Positions 51,242 to 61,316 of a stretch of 64,000 nucleotides of DNA are shown one piece after another. A program made the translations under genes and the position numbers. Each line of letters starts with the position of its first letter. Within the stretch, counting starts at the first letter, position 1. The stretch comes from Cytophagaceae bacterium (GTDB taxonomy: Bacteria > Bacteroidota > Bacteroidia > Cytophagales > Cytophagaceae), in contig JALONH010000005.1 in assembly GCA_025455005.1 (NCBI GenBank), forward strand, positions 1 to 64,000, in the 5' to 3' direction. The notes under the pieces are model-generated. The model worked only from the letters and a program-made list of their open reading frames with translations, was not told the origin of the DNA and ran no database searches.

Positions 51242-54200
51242 TTATTTTAAGATTATCGGGAAGTCCCCTCCTCTTGAAAATGTATAGGGATACTGGCTTT
51301 TGCTTCCATATTTTGTACTCCATTGTGGTACTTGATCATCCAAATAAGACTTTAATTCGTATAAAGTAATTTTTCCATCTTGTGGTGCTCCATCTGCCTC
51401 TCCTGTCATTCCTTTTAACAATAAATAGGTAAACAATCCATGTTTTAACTCAGTTATCTCTTTGGCCGATTGGTCTCCTGCAGCGGCAGCCAATACGTGT
51501 ATTCCCACACTTCTGGACAATTGAGCAAACGCTCTTTCCTCCGATACCCCTCTCATGGCAAGCACTTCAACAGAGCCTCCTGACTGACACGCATCAATTA
51601 CTATCACTTGTTTTAATGCTTTAATTAAGGCGAGTTGTTGTTGTATTTCAATGGCACTTAACCCCCACTCCTTTAATGCTGCGCCATCATACATTCTGGG
51701 ACAATTAGCTGTAATAAAATAATACGTTCCTTCCACCATAACACCATGGCCGGCATAATAAAGAACAAATACATCATTATAAGAAATTGTTTGTTGTAAA
51801 GCCTTTAACGTATCGATTACATTTTTTTTATTTACGGCTGCATCGTAAAGTTCATGTATTACCACCTCTTCAAATAAGTCTTTACTCTCTTTTTTTAATA
51901 TTTCAGCGAATGCCACTGCATCTTGTTTAGCATAGTTTAATTGATACACCGGATTCTGATAGGCATTGATTCCCATAACAAAAACATGACATTTAGTAGC
52001 ATGAGGCGCTTTATCTGAATAAACCATACTTTCTACCGGCATCGTTTCAATACCGGCTTTACTTTGTGCAGTAGCAGAAAAATGGTTGTGCCCCTTGATC
52101 AACACTGCCGAATATTTTAAGTTAACTGACTGGCCTTTCTCCACTGCAAATGTTGTAGTATCAAAATTCGAATGAATTACTTTGCCGTTTTGAAATAGTT
52201 TTACTTTTTGAATTCCACCACCGGTATTGGTAATCTTCATCATGATATCAGCATGTATTCCATCTGTAGATAACACCGTTGCGATTTTAACTATAGGTGG
52301 AGGAAACTTATCCAAAGATCCCTGGATACTTTGAGAGGGAATAGCTGTGCCTCTATTTTGTATCATTTGTTGAATCAAATCTGGCTTATAATATTTTTCA
52401 AAAAATTGATCCGCTCTATAGGCTTCCAGTCCTCTTACAAAATGAATACTTTGTCGAGCACCTTCTGTTGCCACAAAAAATCCTTCCGGTGTTTTTGCCA
52501 TCCAGTCTTTTGCAGATAAATGAATGTGTTCAAAAATTTCAGTATTGGTTTCTAAATTCCAACATTTCAAAACACCATCTACACTATAGGTATAGGCTGT
52601 TTTATGATCGGAAGAAAGTTGGATATCCGTAATTTCTGACGTATGTCCTGATAGTTTTTGTAACAATTTGCCATCGGCTACATTCCAAATGCGTACGATT
52701 CGATCTTCTCCTACTGTAATAACTTTGGTGTTATTTTGAAAAAATACAGCGGCATGTACTTTGCCGGAAGATTTAAATTTTTGTGAAACTAGTCCGGTAG
52801 CCAACTCCCAAAGGCGCGTGCTACCGTCCCAAGATGTAGTCAACAATTGGTTTCGATCTTTGCCAAAACGTATACTACTTACAATATCAGTGTGCCCGAT
52901 GTACGTCCTCACCGGTTTCTTTGTATCCGGTTCTATTAATGAAACCGATTTATCTAATTGCGCAACGACAAGATAGAGACCATCGGGTGAATAGGTTAAA
53001 CAATATACACTTTGATTTTCGAAATCAATGGTATTTTCGAGTTCACCGGTTTCTACATTCCAAATTCGAACAGTGGCATCCCATGATGCACTGGCTAAAC
53101 TTAATCCATTTGGATGAAAGGCTAAGTCAAAAATCACTTCTCGATGTGCTGAAATAGTCCGAAGTACTTTACCCGTAAGAGCTGAATGAATATAAATTTT
53201 ACCGGCTCCATCTGCCACTGCTATTCGTTTGCCATCAGGGGAAAATGCTGCTGCAATAATCGCTTTTTCATGTCCTCCCCAAACATAATCCGGAGCTCCT
53301 GTTAGGGTGTTCCATCCTATAACATCTTTTGATGACTTGCCTGTGTACAAATGTGTGCCTTCTTTATTCAGCCAACACTTATTTTTATATCTCAAATAAA
53401 GTGCGATATAACGATCCCAATAACTATCGGCATCATAGGTTATACCTCCGGTTTCAGAAATACGTGCAAAGCCTTCTAATTTTTGCATTTCTGCCCCATC
53501 GGTCAATCGTAGTAATATAGACTGATTGTTCCCCATCGACAACCAAGCGGAAGTCGCATCTACCATTCTCGTACTATGAATTTTATACTTTGGCTTTATA
53601 GTGACAGACCGAATTTCTTTGCCACTTTGTTTAACATACGTTCGAATTGTAGTATCGGTCGCTAATATTACATAATCATCTATAATACTAACCCCATATA
53701 TATCATCTACCTCATTCCCATAAGTAGCCACCGCTTTATTGGTTTCAAGGGAAAATAACGTTGGTGTATCGTTATGAGATACTCTCAATATAAACTTGCT
53801 GTCCTCTGTAAAAGATACCAAGGTGCCACAACCACCACACCATCCTTTTTCCGGAGTAAACGTGTAGGCAAGTTTCCAATTAGTCGTTGAATAAACACGA
53901 ATCGTTTTATTATCTTCCCCAACAGCTAGCCATTTCATGTCCGGACTGAACTGCACATCTATTCCATATCCGGAACCTTGATCAGCATTAGTTTCAATTT
54001 GTGTGATTACTTTACCGCTTGGGATTTGAACTACATACAATGAATCAAAATAACCGCCATAAACTAACCACTTTGTGTCTTTACTAATGTCTACGGATGT
54101 TGCATACTTATTGTGGTCCGGACTTCTCCACACCGCTTTACCTTCAATAATACTCCAAAGTATAACGGTATTGTCCGCACTGCTGGTAGCTAAATAATTT

Positions 54201-54484
54201 TCATTGGAACTAAATACCGCATCGTTAACTGTATGCTCGTGGCCATAGAATGTACGAATTTCCAAACCGGAGAGCGCATCCCAAAGTTTGATGGTTTTAT
54301 CTCTTGATGTGGTCGCTATCAGTTTTTTAGTTGGACTAACAACAGTTGTTTTGACAGCCGCACTATGGCCTTGTTGGATAACGGTAAATACTTCTTGTGT
54401 CTGCCCCAAGACAGGTTGTATAAGATGTATGAAAACGACAATGATTGTAAAAATTTTGTAAGACGACATAGATACTTTGGACAT
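51242..54484 (-). CDS. WD40-propeller protein with C-terminal caspase-like protease
   Basis: 1,080 residues. A signal peptide (1-27, ending VLGQ) predicts export. About twelve WD40 repeats follow (40-670), many with clear GH...WD ends such as LIATTSRDKTIKLWD and LASASWDATVRIWN, enough for two propellers. The C-terminal 260 residues are a caspase-type (C14) peptidase: the His of YYAGHGV is H913 and the Cys of DACQSGG is C966, so the catalytic pair is kept. LFTYLLLKGMTGEADG is also typical. Similar WD40-caspase proteins exist in some bacteria, with unknown substrates; here the exported form suggests a periplasmic or surface protease with a propeller as sensor or docking part. Confidence 0.85.
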   Translation of the reverse strand: MSKVSMSSYKIFTIIVVFIHLIQPVLGQTQEVFTVIQQGHSAAVKTTVVSPTKKLIATTSRDKTIKLWDALSGLEIRTFYGHEHTVNDAVFSSNENYLATSSADNTVILWSIIEGKAVWRSPDHNKYATSVDISKDTKWLVYGGYFDSLYVVQIPSGKVITQIETNADQGSGYGIDVQFSPDMKWLAVGEDNKTIRVYSTTNWKLAYTFTPEKGWCGGCGTLVSFTEDSKFILRVSHNDTPTLFSLETNKAVATYGNEVDDIYGVSIIDDYVILATDTTIRTYVKQSGKEIRSVTIKPKYKIHSTRMVDATSAWLSMGNNQSILLRLTDGAEMQKLEGFARISETGGITYDADSYWDRYIALYLRYKNKCWLNKEGTHLYTGKSSKDVIGWNTLTGAPDYVWGGHEKAIIAAAFSPDGKRIAVADGAGKIYIHSALTGKVLRTISAHREVIFDLAFHPNGLSLASASWDATVRIWNVETGELENTIDFENQSVYCLTYSPDGLYLVVAQLDKSVSLIEPDTKKPVRTYIGHTDIVSSIRFGKDRNQLLTTSWDGSTRLWELATGLVSQKFKSSGKVHAAVFFQNNTKVITVGEDRIVRIWNVADGKLLQKLSGHTSEITDIQLSSDHKTAYTYSVDGVLKCWNLETNTEIFEHIHLSAKDWMAKTPEGFFVATEGARQSIHFVRGLEAYRADQFFEKYYKPDLIQQMIQNRGTAIPSQSIQGSLDKFPPPIVKIATVLSTDGIHADIMMKITNTGGGIQKVKLFQNGKVIHSNFDTTTFAVEKGQSVNLKYSAVLIKGHNHFSATAQSKAGIETMPVESMVYSDKAPHATKCHVFVMGINAYQNPVYQLNYAKQDAVAFAEILKKESKDLFEEVVIHELYDAAVNKKNVIDTLKALQQTISYNDVFVLYYAGHGVMVEGTYYFITANCPRMYDGAALKEWGLSAIEIQQQLALIKALKQVIVIDACQSGGSVEVLAMRGVSEERAFAQLSRSVGIHVLAAAAGDQSAKEITELKHGLFTYLLLKGMTGEADGAPQDGKITLYELKSYLDDQVPQWSTKYGSKSQYPYTFSRGGDFPIILK

Positions 54485-54521
54485 AATTTTTTATATTAGA
54501 TATCGTTAAAAACCGTTGTTC

Positions 54522-55067
54522 ATGAACTTTAAACTTATTAATCTACTTGGAGTAGTTATCTTTTCTTGGCTCTCCTTCATCTCAGATGCACAAACACTTC
54601 CTATAGATGCAGAAACTCAAAGAATCACATGGGTGGAAACCGTATCGCAAGACAGCTTAACTAAAGATCAACTCTATGATCGAGCGAAACGATGGTTGAC
54701 CATTTACTATAAAAATACAACATTTGATATGGATAGCAAAGCTATCTATACGATTACAAAGACAGGCACCTTCAATATCGCCCTAACGTATGACTTTAAG
54801 TATAAATCACAAAATACCATCACCTATTCGATTTCTATTAGTTTTAAAGATGGTAGATACCGCTATAAAATTACAGATGTACGTTTTTATCCGGTGTCTT
54901 CCGGTGCAAAAGCGCAATTGAATCTAGAGACAGCATATTCGAAGATGACTACTCAGAATAAAAACGAGACGAATGTTCAGGTTAACAAAGAAATTAACAC
55001 TGTTATAGCCGACTTAAAGGCGTATATGTTAAAAGGGGAAGCTCCTACTACAGAAGAAGATTGGTAA
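54522..55067 (+). CDS. DUF4468 family exported protein
   Basis: 181 residues from the ATG at 54522; a TTG at 54516 is less likely. The signal peptide ends in SDAQ. The rest is the DUF4468 TBP-like fold: residues 35-45 and QLYDRAKRWLTIYYKNT, then SISFKDGRYRYKITDVRFYP. The domain occurs in Bacteroidota only and has no known function. It is divergent from the WD40-caspase gene, 37 bp away, so their promoters must overlap, which may mean shared control. Confidence 0.8.
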   Translation: MNFKLINLLGVVIFSWLSFISDAQTLPIDAETQRITWVETVSQDSLTKDQLYDRAKRWLTIYYKNTTFDMDSKAIYTITKTGTFNIALTYDFKYKSQNTITYSISISFKDGRYRYKITDVRFYPVSSGAKAQLNLETAYSKMTTQNKNETNVQVNKEINTVIADLKAYMLKGEAPTTEEDW

Positions 55068-55093
55068 AAAACCGACATATGTCGGTTTTTTTT
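55066..55093. terminator. terminator shared by two convergent genes
   Basis: AAAAACCGACATATGTCGGT with its T-run (55066-55093) is a perfect palindrome. It starts in the stop codon of the DUF4468 gene and ends in the stop of the SNF2 gene, so the whole 24-bp space between them is terminator, usable in both directions. Confidence 0.85.
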
Positions 55094-58091
55094 AATCGAA
55101 TATACTTTGAATATCTTCTTTACTTAAGCTTTTAACAAAACTCTCTTCTGAGTTTATCAAATCATTTGCTAGTTTTAATTTAGATTGTTGTAAGTGAAGA
55201 ATCTTCTCTTCCACAGTATTTTGTGTTATAAATTTATATGTAAATACAGTGTTTTTTTGTCCAATTCTATAGGCTCGATCTACAGCCTGTGCTTCAATAG
55301 CAGGATTCCACCATGGATCTAATAAAAATACATAATCGGCTGCGGTTAAATTTAAACCTAAACCTCCTGCTCTAAGTGATATTAAAAAGATGCGTACTCC
55401 CTCCTCCTGTTGAAAGCGCTCTACTTCAGCTTGACGGTCTTTTGTTGATCCATCTAAATAAGCAAAGGGAATTCCTTTTTTCTCTAAATATGCTGCATAA
55501 ATTTGAAGATGTTTGACGAACTGACTAAATACTAAAATTTTGTGGTCTTGAGTTAAGGCATTCTCCATTAAATGTTTTACGTCTTCCATTTTACCGGACT
55601 CTCCATCATAAGACTCTTCTGTAAGTTTAGGATGATTCGCTATTTGTCTAAGTTTCGTTAAACCTTGTAATAATAAAATTTGTGAACCGGCTAAGCCTTT
55701 GTCTTCTATAGATTCTAAAATTAGATTTCTATAATTAGATTTGACCGACTCATATTCTTTCTCCTGTTCCGGAGTCATCATACAATATTTGATATTTTCT
55801 ATTTTTTCGGGCAACTCTTTTACAACTTGCGATTTAATTCTTCTTAGTATAAACGGTTTTATAATACTATACAATCGTTTTACTTTTAATTCATCGTGTT
55901 TTTTTTCAATTGGATTTAAAAATTCATTTTTGAAGAATGCTTGTGTACCCAACAACCCAGGATTGACAAACGACATTTGAGACCATAAGTCCAATGTGCT
56001 ATTTTCAATAGGGGTACCGGTTAGAATCAGTTTGTGCTTACTGTGTAATTGTTTGACCGATTTTGCTATGTTCGACTCCGGATTTTTGATTACTTGAGAT
56101 TCATCCAAAATGATATAATGGAATTGGTATTGTTTCAACAGTTCGATATCAACTCGGACTGTTCCGTAAGAGGTGATGACAAGGTCGTAGTCTTGAAATC
56201 GAGCAATATTCTTTTCTCTATAAATACCGGTATAATTTAGTAGTTTCAAGGTGGGAGCAAATTTCCGTGCTTCGACTTCCCAATTGTATACTAAAGAGGT
56301 CGGCATAACCAGTAAGGTAGCTTGAGATGTGCCGCGTTCCTTCTCCGATAACAAAAGAGATAAAGTTTGAACCGTTTTTCCCAAACCCATATCATCGGCT
56401 AAACAACCGCCTAAATTATAACTATTCAAAAATCGCATCCAGTTATAACCTGCCTGTTGGTAAGGGCGCAAAGTGCCTTGTAACGTAACCGGAAGTGGGT
56501 ACTCTTCAATTTCTTCAAATGAACGTAACCGATCTAGTTTTTGAGAAATCGTAACCTTTGCTAAATTTTGTTGATGCAATTCATTTACTAAAGCAACATG
56601 ATGTTTATGCAACAAAATATTCTCTTGCTTTTCTTCCATAAAAGCAAATAGTTCCGAATATTGCGCAAACCACTCCTCCGGAATAATAGCCACTTCGCCA
56701 CTGGGTAATTCAAACTCTCTTTTACCTTTTAATATATAATTCCGAAGTTTAATAAATGGTATTTCAAAAGAACCAAACCGAACAATGGCGTACACATCAA
56801 ACCAATCATTATTTTCTTTTACTTCAACACTGATAGAGGACTCTCCCACAAAATAACGCTTCCCGTCCTTTAACATTTGTTTGATAACATATCCATCTGT
56901 TTCTAAGACAGCACGTCGTTGTGATAACCAATGAAAGATAAATCCTCGATCTTGTGTTAATCTTCCATTTTTAAATTCTAATTGATTCTCTCGTAAAAAT
57001 TGTAGGAATTTTTTTTCTTTATCGGTATCGCGTTTGACTTTATGAAATAAGAAAGAGTCATTGCTGCTTTCCATTTTAACATAGGATGGTGCTAACGTGT
57101 CAGAGGGAAAATAAAAATCGCCGTATTGAAACTCTAGTTTTACCATTACTTTAATATCTGCGATGTCTGCCTTTTCTTCTTCATTGTCACCAAATAAAGA
57201 AAGACTTGGTTTTACTTCCGCCAACTCTGTAATAGTAAGTACCGGTACAGGCGAGTATTCTTCTGAACGAATTTCAAAGCCTTTGGCGTATACATCAAAT
57301 GACGCAATTAATGGGGTAACGAATTTTTCATAATAGGTTTGCTCCATTTTCTTTGGTATCAAAATAAACTTCTTGGAGAGAAAGGGTTTTAATTTATTCC
57401 CATCTACATCTTTTTTGAAATGGTAAATGATGTTATCCACCAGTAACCAAGCAGGTTGTGAACAAACTATTATAGCATTCTTATATTGAAAGTCTACTTT
57501 TTCACCTTGATACTTTATAGTAGGAAAATAATGAGTATTCTCCTCATTACGCATGAAGTGAAATAATATCGTCGCTTTATGATCCGCAATCTTTAGTTGT
57601 TTCCAAGTAGGTTCACCGTCATGCCCCATCTCGAAAACGAATTTATGTTGAAGCAACAATAAAATTTCATTCTTCTGATGTTCAATGTAGGTTCGAATAG
57701 TGTCTTGCAGAAGTTCATCCCCTTTCTCTTTATGAAAGGTTTTGATTAAAAAATCTGTTGGAGTTGTTTTTTTAGAATTAGCAAATTTCTTTACGATAGC
57801 ATCTTGTTGAATGGAATCACAAAGTTTAATTAATTTGAAATCTGTTTCATCTAATCCATCTGCAAATTCTTGAGCGTTTTTGTTCGAAATATTTTGGTGT
57901 TTGAACGTTAGTTTCCCATACTGGTCCAACTGAATTACAAAGGACTCAAATAAATAGCCTAAATACTCATGCTCAAAAAGCGAGTAAATGATTTGAAATG
58001 GATTTGTAGTGGATACTTTCAAAGAATCAAAGTGTTCAAATGAATCCGTTTGGAACCTATCTGTTGAAAGGCGCCACTTCGGAACATACAA
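55092..58091 (-). CDS. SNF2-family DNA-dependent ATPase
   Basis: 999 residues. The N-terminal 520 residues are the variable part common to bacterial SNF2 proteins. The motor follows: motif I DDMGLGKTVQT, motif II DESQ (in place of DEAQ or DEGH), motif III LTGTPIEN, and in the second lobe LILTG-like blocks ending with KILVFSQFVKHL, LISLRAGGLGLNLTAAD and DRAYRIGQ. It moves on DNA to remodel protein-DNA complexes or help RNA polymerase recycle; E. coli RapA is a distant relative. There is no methyltransferase or nuclease next to it, so a defence role is not indicated. Confidence 0.85.
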   Translation of the reverse strand: MYVPKWRLSTDRFQTDSFEHFDSLKVSTTNPFQIIYSLFEHEYLGYLFESFVIQLDQYGKLTFKHQNISNKNAQEFADGLDETDFKLIKLCDSIQQDAIVKKFANSKKTTPTDFLIKTFHKEKGDELLQDTIRTYIEHQKNEILLLLQHKFVFEMGHDGEPTWKQLKIADHKATILFHFMRNEENTHYFPTIKYQGEKVDFQYKNAIIVCSQPAWLLVDNIIYHFKKDVDGNKLKPFLSKKFILIPKKMEQTYYEKFVTPLIASFDVYAKGFEIRSEEYSPVPVLTITELAEVKPSLSLFGDNEEEKADIADIKVMVKLEFQYGDFYFPSDTLAPSYVKMESSNDSFLFHKVKRDTDKEKKFLQFLRENQLEFKNGRLTQDRGFIFHWLSQRRAVLETDGYVIKQMLKDGKRYFVGESSISVEVKENNDWFDVYAIVRFGSFEIPFIKLRNYILKGKREFELPSGEVAIIPEEWFAQYSELFAFMEEKQENILLHKHHVALVNELHQQNLAKVTISQKLDRLRSFEEIEEYPLPVTLQGTLRPYQQAGYNWMRFLNSYNLGGCLADDMGLGKTVQTLSLLLSEKERGTSQATLLVMPTSLVYNWEVEARKFAPTLKLLNYTGIYREKNIARFQDYDLVITSYGTVRVDIELLKQYQFHYIILDESQVIKNPESNIAKSVKQLHSKHKLILTGTPIENSTLDLWSQMSFVNPGLLGTQAFFKNEFLNPIEKKHDELKVKRLYSIIKPFILRRIKSQVVKELPEKIENIKYCMMTPEQEKEYESVKSNYRNLILESIEDKGLAGSQILLLQGLTKLRQIANHPKLTEESYDGESGKMEDVKHLMENALTQDHKILVFSQFVKHLQIYAAYLEKKGIPFAYLDGSTKDRQAEVERFQQEEGVRIFLISLRAGGLGLNLTAADYVFLLDPWWNPAIEAQAVDRAYRIGQKNTVFTYKFITQNTVEEKILHLQQSKLKLANDLINSEESFVKSLSKEDIQSIFD

Positions 58092-58145
58092 TATACAAAA
58101 AACAGAATATCTCGAAAGGATGTAAGTAGATTTTTTTATTTAAAC

Positions 58146-59372
58146 TTAAAGGTGGCTTTTAATTGGAATTTTCGAAGCCAAAATCGCTGGTCTTATCGAA
58201 GAAATAAAGGTAATCAGACCTACCCATAACAATATAGTAGAAATATCTGACCAACGGACTTCAACCGGATAGGATTCTACTACAGAAGATTCCATACCTA
58301 TGGATATCAATCCATACTTTTCTTGAAGTTTACAAACTAAAAAACCAATTAAGGCCCCTAACAAGGCTCCGGATGTCGCAATCCAGCCGCCTAACAAAAT
58401 AAATAAACTACGAATAGACCCTGTCGACCAGCCAATTGTTTTTAATACAGCGATATCCTTACGTTTAGTCAGGGTTAACATCGTTAAACAAAAAAATATT
58501 CCTACCGATGAAAGCACTAATATAAAACCTAACATAAAATTGACAACGATTTTTTCTGTACGAATAGCTTTTAATAAACTAGCATGTTGTTCATCATTAT
58601 TTAATACTTTATATTTATTTCCTAGACGTGTTTTTAAATTTGCTTGCACCTCTTCAATATCGGCCTCATCCGAAACTTTTAATTCAAAAGAAGTGCGCTC
58701 TTGGTCATATTGTAATAAATTTTGAGCAAAGGATATTGGTATAATTACGTAATTGTCATCGTACTGTTTCTCTATAGCAAATACTCCTCCCGCATGGAGA
58801 ACGCCGGTGTTAAATGTTTCTAAAGAAGTCAGGTTTTTAATTTTATTTTTATCCGGATAATATAAAACTAACGGGTGTACTCCTTTTAACTTTATCATTA
58901 ATTTATATTGTACACCTCTACCGATTATGGCCATAGGTATAGTATCCTTTGTAAATAAATTAAGTTCTCCCTCTACTAAAAAAGAATCCAATCGGCGGTG
59001 CTTAAAAAAATTATCACTTACCCCTTTCAATTTAATAACATCACTTTCGTTTTTATAGGACAAGACCGCATTATCCTCTATTACTTCTGTCACCAATACC
59101 ACGCCGGGGGTAGTTTGTATCAATCGAATCAGAGTGTCACTGGAGGAAAATGTTTTGCCGGTATAGGGGACAATTTTTAATGCTGGATCAAAAGACTGGT
59201 AAAGCGACCGAATTAAATTCTCCATGCCATTAAAAACAGACATTATAATAACAAGTGCCATCGTAATGCCGGCAATGACTAATACCGATAAACTACTGAC
59301 CACATTGATCAACAAAAGTTGTTTGCCGGAAAAGTAGTATTTACGTGCTACAAAAAAAACGGTACGAAACAT
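58146..59372 (-). CDS. FtsX/LolE-type ABC transporter permease
   Basis: 408 residues with four membrane helices: one near 22-46 and three at about 275-295, 320-345 and 380-400. Between the first two is a large periplasmic MacB-like domain. The N-terminal FVARKYYFSGKQLLLINVVSSLSVL and the end block ALLGALIGFLVCKLQ are typical of LolC/LolE relatives, which take lipoproteins from the inner membrane. The ATPase subunit is not in this window. Its ATG is shared with the end of rbfA (1-bp overlap), a linkage I recall from other Bacteroidota. Confidence 0.8.
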   Translation of the reverse strand: MFRTVFFVARKYYFSGKQLLLINVVSSLSVLVIAGITMALVIIMSVFNGMENLIRSLYQSFDPALKIVPYTGKTFSSSDTLIRLIQTTPGVVLVTEVIEDNAVLSYKNESDVIKLKGVSDNFFKHRRLDSFLVEGELNLFTKDTIPMAIIGRGVQYKLMIKLKGVHPLVLYYPDKNKIKNLTSLETFNTGVLHAGGVFAIEKQYDDNYVIIPISFAQNLLQYDQERTSFELKVSDEADIEEVQANLKTRLGNKYKVLNNDEQHASLLKAIRTEKIVVNFMLGFILVLSSVGIFFCLTMLTLTKRKDIAVLKTIGWSTGSIRSLFILLGGWIATSGALLGALIGFLVCKLQEKYGLISIGMESSVVESYPVEVRWSDISTILLWVGLITFISSIRPAILASKIPIKSHL

Positions 59373-59773
59373 TATTCTGAAGCTAAGCCGGGGTAGGTAT
59401 CTTCATCCACCTCTTTAGTTGGAGGAGGAATATCTATTTTAGACATGATATCATCAATATGATTCGCATAATCTACATTGTCATCTAAATAAAACACTAG
59501 CTCCGGTACTATGCGCATCTGTTTTTTAACTTTTTCGCCTAATAATTTCCGGATTACCTTCGTCTGAGTACGAATACGTTTTAATGTATCTTCTTTATCG
59601 ACAGCCATCAACATGCTTAAAAATACTTTCGCAACACTCAAATCCGGACTCATGCGAACGACAGTCACCGATACAATTTGATTTCCCCACCAATTTCGGC
59701 CCTCTTTTATAAAGATATCAGCGAGTTCTTTTTGAATGGCTCTACCTACTTTTTGTTGACGAATACTGTCCAT
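59372..59773 (-). CDS. rbfA: ribosome-binding factor A
   Basis: 133 residues. It is needed for late maturation of the 30S subunit, especially in cold. The KH-like fold pattern is ROQKVGRAIQKELADIF-like (here RQQKVGRAIQKELADIF), then VTVVRMSPDLSVAKVFLSML, RKLLGEKVKKQMRIVPELVFYLDDNVDYANHIDDIM. The C-terminal tail is acidic, as often seen. It leads a two-gene unit with the permease and is divergent from the membrane protein on the right. Confidence 0.9.
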   Translation of the reverse strand: MDSIRQQKVGRAIQKELADIFIKEGRNWWGNQIVSVTVVRMSPDLSVAKVFLSMLMAVDKEDTLKRIRTQTKVIRKLLGEKVKKQMRIVPELVFYLDDNVDYANHIDDIMSKIDIPPPTKEVDEDTYPGLASE

Positions 59774-59874
59774 GTATGTGTGTGTTACGAATCCTAAAAA
59801 TACAAAAAAGATATCCCATGTTTACTATCTGTGATAGAAATCCTGTATTTTTATCTGATAACCCTTTCATGTAG

Positions 59875-61293
59875 ATGCTTTCTTATTTTAGAGAAACGGA
59901 TATTTTCCGGTTTGTAGCTTTATTCTTCCTTTGTTTAGCGATACGGTTTTTCTACTTAACTGCAGACGTATCGATTATACCGAGCGTACGATGGTTGTCG
60001 ATAGGGGAAATTATGGGGAGTTCTTCTATTCTTTACCGAGACATCTGGACTACCTTAGAGCCTTTTAGCGCTTCCGTATATATGATTGTGGTGACTCTTT
60101 TTGGTAAATCCTTCGTATCGCTTCGTTTTTTGTCGATGTTGTTAGTCTTTGCTCAAGCTCTTTTGTTTAATTATTATGCTAACAAATCACAAGTATTTTC
60201 GGAGCGTACGGCATACCCTGCTTTATTTTACTTGTTATTCGCTTCTACCAATTATGATTTCTTTACACTCAGTCCCATTCTGATGGGCCTTACCTTCTTA
60301 CTTCCAGTATTAAATATATTGTTTATCGATGTTCGGATTGGGGATAAACCTAATAACCATTTTTTAGCCGGTTTGTTTTTAGGCATAGCCTCTTTGTTTT
60401 ATTTGCCCTATATGTTGATGTTGCCTTTGACTGTTTTATGTTTCATCGCTTTCAGTAATTTTGATTTTACTCGTGTATTTCAACTCGTGTTTGCCTTTTT
60501 ATTCCCTTGGGCTGTAGTCTCTGCCTATTATTATTTTCAAAGTGGATTATGGGAAATGGTGCAACAACTTTTAGTGGGTTATATAGGCTCTGAGCGAATT
60601 ATTTACATTGATTACAATGTCTTTCTTCAACACTCTGCGCCATTAGTACTTTTAGGTGCTATGTCTTTCTTTTATACAACAACTGTATCTAACTTATTGA
60701 ATTATCAATACAGCAGTATAAAAATTATGATTTTTTGGTTCTTTACTGCTATACTGTCTATCTATTTTATGAATGAATGGAGTTATTACTCTACGATTCC
60801 TATGATACCTTGTTTTGCTTTTGTTGCTACACATTTTTATATTTCTATACGGAAACGTTGGATGGCTGAAGTAGCATTTCTTACTATGATACTAATGTTT
60901 GGTTTTATACATTACAATACGTTTTCATTGGATATAAAAAGAGCTGCACACTCCAGTTCATCTATTCTTACCTATACAAATCAACCCATTCGTTTTGATG
61001 GTGATAAAGTGGAAAATAAAACCGTTTTAGTACTTGGGAAAAATCACTTACCCTATTTACATAATCGTAGACACCCAGTATATGCTGACTGGAACTTAGC
61101 TAAAAAAGATTTTACGCACCTAAATCAATACCGACATATTTCGAATGTGTATAGTAAACTTTCGCTCTATCCTCCGGATTTTATTGTGGATGAGGTTCAA
61201 CTTATGCCCGTTTTATTTATAAAAATTCCGGAATGGAAAAATCTTTATACTCCATCCTTAGATCAAAAAATGTACAAACGAAAAGAGATGTAA
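59875..61293 (+). CDS. polytopic membrane protein, GT-C-like
   Basis: 472 residues with about eleven hydrophobic helices, leaving only the last 120 residues soluble. The pattern ILYRDIWTTLEPFSASVYMI after the first helix, an acidic residue in a short first periplasmic loop, is like GT-C glycosyltransferases that use lipid-linked sugars. I cannot name the family with certainty. The C-terminal part (FDGDKVENKTVLVLGKNHLPYL) is outside the membrane. If it is a glycosyltransferase, it could modify envelope glycans or proteins. It is a single-gene unit. Confidence 0.6.
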   Translation: MLSYFRETDIFRFVALFFLCLAIRFFYLTADVSIIPSVRWLSIGEIMGSSSILYRDIWTTLEPFSASVYMIVVTLFGKSFVSLRFLSMLLVFAQALLFNYYANKSQVFSERTAYPALFYLLFASTNYDFFTLSPILMGLTFLLPVLNILFIDVRIGDKPNNHFLAGLFLGIASLFYLPYMLMLPLTVLCFIAFSNFDFTRVFQLVFAFLFPWAVVSAYYYFQSGLWEMVQQLLVGYIGSERIIYIDYNVFLQHSAPLVLLGAMSFFYTTTVSNLLNYQYSSIKIMIFWFFTAILSIYFMNEWSYYSTIPMIPCFAFVATHFYISIRKRWMAEVAFLTMILMFGFIHYNTFSLDIKRAAHSSSSILTYTNQPIRFDGDKVENKTVLVLGKNHLPYLHNRRHPVYADWNLAKKDFTHLNQYRHISNVYSKLSLYPPDFIVDEVQLMPVLFIKIPEWKNLYTPSLDQKMYKRKEM

Positions 61294-61316
61294 TGTACCT
61301 CTCTTTTCGTTTTTTT
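61276..61316 (+). terminator. terminator of the GT-C-like gene
   Basis: AAACGAAAAGAG (61276-61287), inside the end of the gene, pairs with CTCTTTTCGTTT (61301-61312) over 12 bp, followed by a T-run to 61316. It ends next to the 3' end of rpiB and may serve it as well. Confidence 0.75.

Noticed and set aside
55092-58091. SNF2 helicase as part of a defence system (DISARM-like)
   Set aside because: No methyltransferase, nuclease or DUF1998 gene adjoins it; its neighbours are housekeeping genes.
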